64,000 nucleotides of DNA from contig NC_058166.1 in assembly GCF_020080835.1 (NCBI RefSeq), positions 14,967,043 to 15,031,042 on the forward strand, given 5' to 3'. The position numbers and the translations under genes are program-made. Below, in pieces: positions 57,224 through 64,000 of this stretch (position 1 is the first letter of the stretch; each line of letters starts with the position of its first letter). The DNA comes from Cotesia glomerata. Lineage: Eukaryota; Arthropoda; Insecta; Hymenoptera; Braconidae. The notes beneath the pieces were generated by a model. That model was given only the letters and a program-made list of their open reading frames with translations, was not told the origin of the DNA and ran no database searches.

Positions 57224-58838
57224 TATATTTGTTACTTATATTTAAAAAAGTATATATTAATTTTATCTAGGTTGAAGTTTAGCTATTTTCTCTGAAAATA
57301 ACAAAACTAACTCCAGAGGTCGTAATGACACAATTTTCTATAAGGAACTTCTGCCTAAACAACGGCTTTAATAACGAAGCTTTTGACAGGAGTAAGAGAA
57401 ATACTTTGTCTATAGATACTTATTATCTCTACTGGAGATTTTATATTTTAAATACTAAATCATTAGTTATTTTTACACTGTTTCTTGCTGATGCCACCGT
57501 CAAAAGATTGATTTTATAAAAAGTTAAAATATTTTTATATTAAAGTGTCCATTAATTCGAAATCTTATTTTTGTCACTCAGATATCGCTCGGAAAATTAA
57601 TGTATAAAATTTATAAGTAAAAAAAATTGAATTAATTGTAAAATTGTCGAAATCAAACAGCTTTAAAAAAAATTTTCTTTATTAAAAATTTATCTTAGGC
57701 TGTTTTATGATCATTTTTATGATACCTAGAGTAAAAAGTTAATTTAATTAATAACAAACACTCTAATATATCAACGGGCTGATTAATGCAATCTTTAACT
57801 CCATTTTTTGATATAATTTTTAGGATTAGCTATCATGATTAAAATTTTTTTCTCGTATTTCTGGAAAATTTTTAAAAATGAAGGTAAATATGCATTAATA
57901 TCTTCAGTTATTATAAATATATTAAATTGATCCTTATTTAGTATATTTTTTAATTAAAAAAAAAATTGTTTCAAAGTTTGTTTCTTTACACTGATAAAAA
58001 AATTAACTTGATTTAAAAGAAGAAATCCTTAATTCAAAAAATAATTTTGAAGAATTAAATCTTGAACTGAAAAAATTTTTGCTTAGTTCAAGACAATAAA
58101 ATTCTTCTTAGTTAATTTTTTTTTAATTAAAAAAAATTCATACCTTTAATTTTGTAAATTTTCTGCAGTGTATGCTCTTAATTTTTTTTTTTATAATTAT
58201 TTTTTAGCATAATAATTCAAGTGACTAATAAGGATCTCATTAATACATAGTTGACTGAAAATAAAAAATGAACTGTCCAATATTTATTTTATTTTTTGTC
58301 TCAACTAAATGATATTTAAGTCGAACCGAATGTGGTCGTTAACTGTTGGAGAAAATTTTAAAGAAAGAATTACTTCAATAATTTAATTTATTGAAAATTA
58401 CAGTAGTAACAAAAAAATATCTCTATTTACTATAATAACTTTTTGACTAGCAATGGTAGTATAAATTGCAAATTCTTTAAACAGTTTAAAAATTGTAAAG
58501 CAATAATTTCGTTATTTATCCTTCTACTTGATTTAAATATAAATACTTTCCTTACAATAAAAATACTATACTGTTTTCTTCACTGTTAAAATCATCCACC
58601 ATAATTAAATTCTGTTCTGTAGCTAGGCTAATTTCACTTAGATTTTATTAAAAAGTGTATCTTTGCACATTTTTATGAAATTAGTCCTTAATTAATGTAT
58701 AGTAAAAATTATATTATAATTATAGTAATGCAAGAATATTATCACGTAGCATTAGTAAAATAATTATCAAAATTTAGTAATTATTGTGGATTATTTTTCT
58801 GTTGCAAATTTCAACATTATTTTTTTTCTTTTAGATTA
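57224..58838. other. AT-rich gene-poor stretch
   Basis: A short TIR element lies at about 57989-58170 (cactgataaaaaaattaact to ctgcagtg). The 64-codon frame at 57325 has no supporting domain or splice context. Confidence 0.4.
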
Positions 58839-59289
58839 AGGTAAAAGCCCCAATTATTGACAGGGGTCTAAATATTGACACCCTAAATTATTTTTAAATA
58901 TATTTATTTATCTGTAATAAAAATAACTATCATATAAATTTTTATTAAATTCTAATTAATTAAAAAATTGAAAAAAATTATTGTCAGTTCAGAATATTAA
59001 ATATTAATTATTAAGAAAAGCTTACGAGCATCTATTTTCTTAACAACTTCTTCTTTATCTAATTATATTTTTTAACCTGCCAATAATTGGTGTATCTCTA
59101 CTATATTTAATTATTTAAAATTAATTAGTAAATATCACTGACTATGATTTAAAAAAAAGAAATTAATTAGTAAAAACATTACTTGAGAGATTACCACAAA
59201 AAAATTCAACGATATTGATATTTGATTCCTTAAAAAAATTCAAATTATAACTTTGTCTCTTTTAGTGTCAATAATTAGGACTTTTACCT
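58839..59289. mobile_element. long AGGTAAAAGCCCC-type element
   Basis: aggtaaaagccccaattatt and, inverted, aataattaggacttttacct frame 450 bp of AT-rich DNA with paired gtgtcaataatt/aattattgac motifs. Confidence 0.65.
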
Positions 59290-59297
59290 TATTTAGC

Positions 59298-59488
59298 ATG
59301 AAAATGAAGTTTGCCGACATTTCAAAATTTTTTATTAAAAAAATTTCAATTAAACAATTAAAAAAAAATTTCACATGTAAAAAACTTGAAAAACTATAAC
59401 TGCAATTTCTTAAAAATATCTTTTTAGTTGTAATTTAATTAATAAAAAAAATCAAAAATTTTTAGACGTCTGCTAACTTCAGTGTCAT
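59298..59488. mobile_element. GCCGAC/GTCGGC MITE with 8-bp duplication
   Basis: TATTTAGC at 59290-59297 and 59489-59496. Ends are atgaaaatgaagtttgccga and, inverted, gctaacttcagtgtcat. This is the best-bounded copy of the dispersed family. Confidence 0.78.
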
Positions 59489-59496
59489 TATTTAGC

Positions 59497-61112
59497 TCTT
59501 TGTCATAATTATTCCTCTAAAATTTTCTCCGTAACTGTATTTATGTCCATGAAGTTAATTACCAAAAACATTACAATAAAAATCTTTTCTATTTATGATC
59601 TGGAATATGTAAATTGTTTATTATTTATCTTGATGAATTAAAGCATGATATTCGGTCTTTAACCAAGCGATTGTTTGTTGGTTTGTATCAAATTTATTTT
59701 TGATTTACTACAAAATTTTTCTGTATATTTTTATTTTTTTTAACAAATTAATAACAAAATAAGTTTTCTTTAAAAAAAAATAGTAAATAAATAGAATTCG
59801 ATAATATAAAAATCAATTTGCCAGACGTTTGCAGTTTTTATATTTAAAAAATTTAAGATTGTCGACATAGAGGACAAATTTAGCTCTAGTTTTTTAAAAT
59901 TAGTTATATAAATGCTTTTAGTTAATAATAATCTTAATAATAATAATAATAATAATATTAATAATTAAATAATAATAAAATTTTTTTGTAGTAATGTTCT
60001 AGAATTAGAAGATGGCAAACGGCTGGCGTAATTTTATTATTTAGATATTTTTTTATTAAACTTAATTTTATTTTTTTTATATAGTCACGATATATAACAC
60101 GTAAAAAGATTGACTGCCAGATTATATTTATTGCTAAAACTACATGGCCAAAAATATGAAGTTTCAGTTAATGAGAATATTCAAACGTTCCTTTTTTTTT
60201 TAAGTGTAATTACTAATTAAATTTATATCAAATTATTTTATTTAATTTTTCGCGGATAAATTGATGCGTTTAACACACTATGTACATCTGTACGATTTAT
60301 CCATGCGAATGTTCTAGTCGTAGAACACATTAATATCCTAATAATTTTTTTTTTAAGAACCGTCATTATTATTATTACATATTTTATTTATTTTTTTTTT
60401 TTTGGTTCATAATTATCTAAAAATTGTCAATGGAGAAAAAGTGACCCAAAGACTTGTAGTAAAATTGCTCTACCTAACGCTCATTAATTATTCACATACG
60501 TTTCATTAATAATTTCTTTATTTGTAATAATAAAAATAAAAAATTAATAATTTATTGGAAAATTCAATTAATATAAATTTATCTAATTACATAAAAAAAT
60601 TATTGTTGTTTTTTCTTAAAATCGAATCGATCAATGTCTTTTGAAGTTATTTAAATTCAATAAACTTAATCATTGTTTATTGATTAAAATACGACTAATT
60701 ATCGTATATAAGTAATGATAAATTTATGTTTTTATTTGATTAAAAGAACGTTTTTTTTTTTTTTTTTTTTTTCGTAGACAATTATCACGTTTGCATTAAA
60801 AAATTCTTGACAAACATTTTTATTTTTGACTACTTATAAATACGAGCTGCAAATAAAATGTTTTTTTTTTTTTTTTTTTTTTTTTCCCTTTAATGCAGCC
60901 TAAATAGAGATAGAAGATTATTTTATTAATATCTCGTCAACTCGTGGGTCGCAAGGATTTTACTTGCGTAGCAAATTTACGATATCGAGAACATATATAC
61001 AAACGATATTCATATATATAGCTGTAAAGATTTTTTCGCTAAGTATTGAGTTTTAATTATTTTAATCTTTAAATGTATGATTATTATGTGTTGTATTTTT
61101 TTTATCAGGATA
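59497..61112. other. AT-rich, probable 3' flank or UTR of the CPEB gene
   Basis: Long T runs near 60750 and 60860; a block at 60930-60990 is slightly GC-richer. No gene is seen. Confidence 0.35.
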
Positions 61113-62314
61113 CACGGAAAAAACAAGATGACACTGGATATTATCGCAGATTATACTTAGTAAAAAAAAAATTTTAGATAGTACCTAGTAAAATCCAGAT
61201 TATAATAAGTAGAATCCAGATTATAATTATAATCAAGATTACAAAGATTATAATCAAGATTACATTGATTATAATCAAGATTACAATGATTATAATTCAG
61301 ATTACAATAATTATAATCTAGATTATAATGATAATACTTCAGAAATGATTATAATCCAGATTACAATGTGTATAATCTAGATTATGAGCATAATCAAGAT
61401 TACAATAATTAAAATCTAGATTACAATGTGTATAATCCAGATTATGAGTATAATCAAGATTACAATGATTACAATAATTATAATCTAGATTATAATGATA
61501 AAAATCCAGAAATGATTATAATCTAGATTACAATCCAGATTACAATAATTGTAATCTAGATTATAATGATAATAATCCAGAAATGATTATAATCTAGATT
61601 ATAATGATTATAGTCAAGATTACAATGATATAATTAAGATTACAATGATTATAATTCAGATTACAATAATTATAATCTAGATTATAATGATAATACTTCA
61701 GAAATGATTATAATCCAGATTACAATGTGTATAATCTAGATTATGAGCATAATCAAGATTACAATAATTAAAATCTAGATTACAATGTGTATAATCCAGA
61801 TTATGAGTATAATCAAGATTACAATGATTACAATAATTATAATCTAGATTATAATGATAAAAATCCAGAAATGATTATAATCTAGATTACAATCTAGATT
61901 ACAATGATTGTAATCTAGATTATAATGATAATAATCCAGAAATGATTATAATCTAGATTATAATGATTATAGTCAAGATTACAATGATATAATTAAGATT
62001 ACAATGATTATAATCCAGATTATGAGTATAATCAAGATTAAAATGATTGTAATCCAGATTACAATGTGTATAGTCCAGATTATGAGTATAATCAAGATTA
62101 CAATGTGTATGATCCAGATTATGAATATAACCAAGATTACAATGATTATAATCCAGATTACAACGCTTAAAATTTAGATTACAATGATTATAATCCGGAT
62201 ATCACTCAGTATAATCTGGATTTTTCTAGCTACAATCTTAAATTTTTTTTTTCACCACAGATATCACTGAGTATAATCTGGGATGATATCCCGTGTCATC
62301 TTGTTATTTCCGTG
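61113..62314. mobile_element. CACGGAAAGAACAAGAT element carrying a GATTAYAAT array
   Basis: Ends are cacggaaaaaacaagatgac and gtcatcttgttatttccgtg. Between them lies about 1 kb of degenerate 18- and 21-bp units (AATCAAGATTACAATGATTA type) with a higher-order repeat of about 359 bp (61292 against 61651). Confidence 0.82.
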
Positions 62315-63080
62315 TATAATCACTATAGTATAAATTCAAATCTTGATCTTAAATTCGAAATTTTTTTTTTTCTCAAGATGATATTTAAATATTTTTAATA
62401 TAATAATTACTACAGGATCCAACGGAAGGATTTGGACGTGCGAATTTTTTCCACTTCATTTACCACAAAAAAATAGTTCTCTACACAGCTTAGAGGATTA
62501 AAAAAAAATTTACTTCCCTCGATTGCAGACCAAAAATATTTTATCAATATTTTTTTTGAATTTTTTTTTACTGCAGAATTGGGTCTTGCCTAACGATGAA
62601 CTGTCTATAATATACAGCATTAAAGCATCTATATTATGAAACAACCATACTGCGTTAAAATTCAATTGATAATTAAATTTTTTTAGTTAGATTTAACGTT
62701 CTTTTGATTAGATTATCCAATAAATAATATTATAATTATCCTTCGTACGCTTAAATCCATTGAGATCGATATAAAATAGTTAATAACAAGCTGAACTTAA
62801 CTTAAATTTAGTAAATTCAGCTGATTGTGTATTAAAAAGTGATCAATAGTTTAATTAATCAGATCATCAATTATTGATGATCATTAAATTCTGATAAACG
62901 ATGTGGATTAACAATAAGTCGTGACGATTAATATATTATCAATAGTTGTTGTAATAGTATTAAGAATAGAAGTAGTAGAGTAATAAAGTAATAGTAGAAG
63001 TTGATAAAGATATAAGAGGATTGTAAAAATAATAGTTAATTAGCTAAGACCGCGATATTGTTATAAAACCCAGCTGGGGG
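62315..63080. other. CPEB 3' UTR region
   Basis: AT-rich sequence directly downstream (minus strand) of the CPEB stop codon. It is transcribed if the UTR is long, but its end is not determined. Confidence 0.45.
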
Positions 63081-63197
63081 TTAACACCAGCGGAACGGCA
63101 CTGCACGTGGTCTATCTGCGCCTTCTTTAACAAGCGGTTTGTGAAATTCACGTCCTGGTCTTGAATGAATCGTTGCCCAACAATGTTCACAATAGTA
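63081..63197 (-). CDS. orb2: last coding exon of an Orb2 / CPEB2-4 type RNA-binding protein
   Basis: After acceptor gattttag the minus strand reads 38 codons to TAA at 63081-63083: YYCEHCWATIHSR, then GREFHKPLVKEGADRPR, and VPFRWC. This is the C-terminal half of the ZZ-type zinc module of CPEB proteins. The CxxC pair and two histidines are visible. The GREFHKPLVKEG.DRPR end marks the CPEB2-4/Orb2 branch; CPEB1/Orb ends differ. These proteins bind U-rich 3' UTR elements and control poly(A) length and translation, notably in neurons and germ line. The RRMs and the rest of the ZZ module lie beyond the right edge. The phase at the exon start is 0. Confidence 0.93.
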   Translation of the reverse strand, partial: YYCEHCWATIHSRPGREFHKPLVKEGADRPRAVPFRWC

Positions 63198-63709
63198 CTA
63201 AAATCATTAAATAAATATATATCATTATAGTTTTTTTTTTTACTAATATAAATTTGAGCAACTGTTAGATAAAGTGAACTAACGTTACTTCCTTCGAAAA
63301 ATTTTAATTTGTCAATTTATTTGAACACTTTTTTTATATTTAATATTGTATTGTTGAATATATGTTAACGAATTTTATGGGAATATATATGTGTATATAT
63401 TTTTTTTTTAAGGAAAAAAATTAGATTGGAGGATTTCGAGTGATTTTTACTGGATTCATATAAATTACAATTCAAGGTAAATTTATATTTAGTGAACTAC
63501 TATAAGAAGCCTTAAAAGTTATCATCGAATCAAAAGTATTGAATTAATACCTATGAATTCCCACCTAGATATTGTGTAATGTAGTTAGAAATAAAATTAA
63601 TAGTATTCAACAGTTAGATCATGCTTAAAGAAATTTACAATAGTATCTAGTTTTAAAAACTAATTGGTAATTGCTCCAAAGTGGGGACTAATTTATTTTT
63701 AATAATAAA
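63198..63709 (-). other. CPEB terminal intron
   Basis: AT-rich intron sequence upstream of the last exon; no feature besides T runs. Confidence 0.6.
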
Positions 63710-64000
63710 ATTAACAATAAATTTTGTAATTTATTATGATAAGTATGTAGAATGTATTAAAAAATGCTCTATCTCTAGATACATAACTAAGAAATGACCT
63801 TGTATCTTGAAAACTATTGACATTTTTGAAGATATAAGTTCATCCCGATGTTACACTCATCGAGACCTTTCATTTGAGTACCCACAACAATTTTTTCATA
63901 TATTTTATATATTTAAATATGAAAAATATATCAAAATGCACGTGGGTACTCAAATGAAAGCTCTTAATGATTGTAATTTCAGGATGAGCTTATATCATCA
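63710..64000 (+). mobile_element. Helitron fragment, cut by window edge
   Basis: tttattatgataagtatgta and aaaatgctctatctctagat match the region behind the 5' end of the 13.9 and 49.9 kb Helitrons. One palindromic unit follows (from 63835). The extreme 5' end is not recognisable. Confidence 0.7.

Noticed and set aside
57325..57519. 64-codon plus-strand frame
   Set aside because: It has no domain, splice context or compositional shift; expected by chance in this AT-rich stretch.

Overview
The window reads as nuclear DNA of a very AT-rich insect. Exons are short and split by AT-rich introns with GT..AG borders. The recognisable genes are animal or insect types: a JAKMIP coiled-coil protein, a cuticular chitin-binding (peritrophin-A) protein, LSm1, and an Orb2/CPEB2-4 protein. 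There is no bacterial gene organisation. An AT-rich hymenopteran such as a parasitoid wasp is my inference from composition and transposon load; it is not proven by the sequence.

Layout. 0-6 kb: repeats, plus two phase-compatible minus-strand exons of an unidentified gene (192-307 and 5863-6009). 6-12 kb: nested transposons and a LINE remnant. 12-20.2 kb: a plus-strand JAKMIP-like gene in four exons, with a Helitron in intron 1 and a TTAA-flanked element in intron 3. 20.4-21.3 kb: palindromic satellite. 21.6-26.5 kb: a minus-strand cuticle gene in two exons, whose 3.7 kb intron holds a tRNA-derived SINE and a TTAA foldback. 27-29 kb: LINE 3' ends and a TIR element. 30.0-32.6 kb: a complete LSM1 gene in three exons. 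33-43 kb: a mobile-element graveyard with an orphan cysteine-rich exon (34.6 kb) and a 158-codon frame split by a 3.67 kb transposon with a 4-bp target duplication. 43-63 kb: mostly AT-rich sequence with a few GC-richer islands that could be small or decayed exons. 63.1-63.2 kb: the last coding exon of an Orb2/CPEB gene on the minus strand, running off the right edge.

Most of the DNA is non-autonomous transposons, and no intact transposase or reverse transcriptase was found. Recurring families are: Helitrons carrying tandem ~230-bp palindromes; TA/2-bp-TSD MITEs starting CACTGATAGAAGG; a 220-bp double-hairpin element found singly and as an exact trimer; palindromes starting AGGTAAAAGCCCC; TTAA-flanked elements; foldbacks starting CCCGTGCAAAAAAA; short elements with GCCGAC..GTCGGC arms and 8-10-bp TSDs; and a 4-bp-TSD family with arrays of GCCAAAAGGGCGTAT.

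The four named genes are unrelated housekeeping, neuronal or cuticular genes and show no sign of acting as a system. The most notable material is in the mobile elements and in the frames they interrupt.
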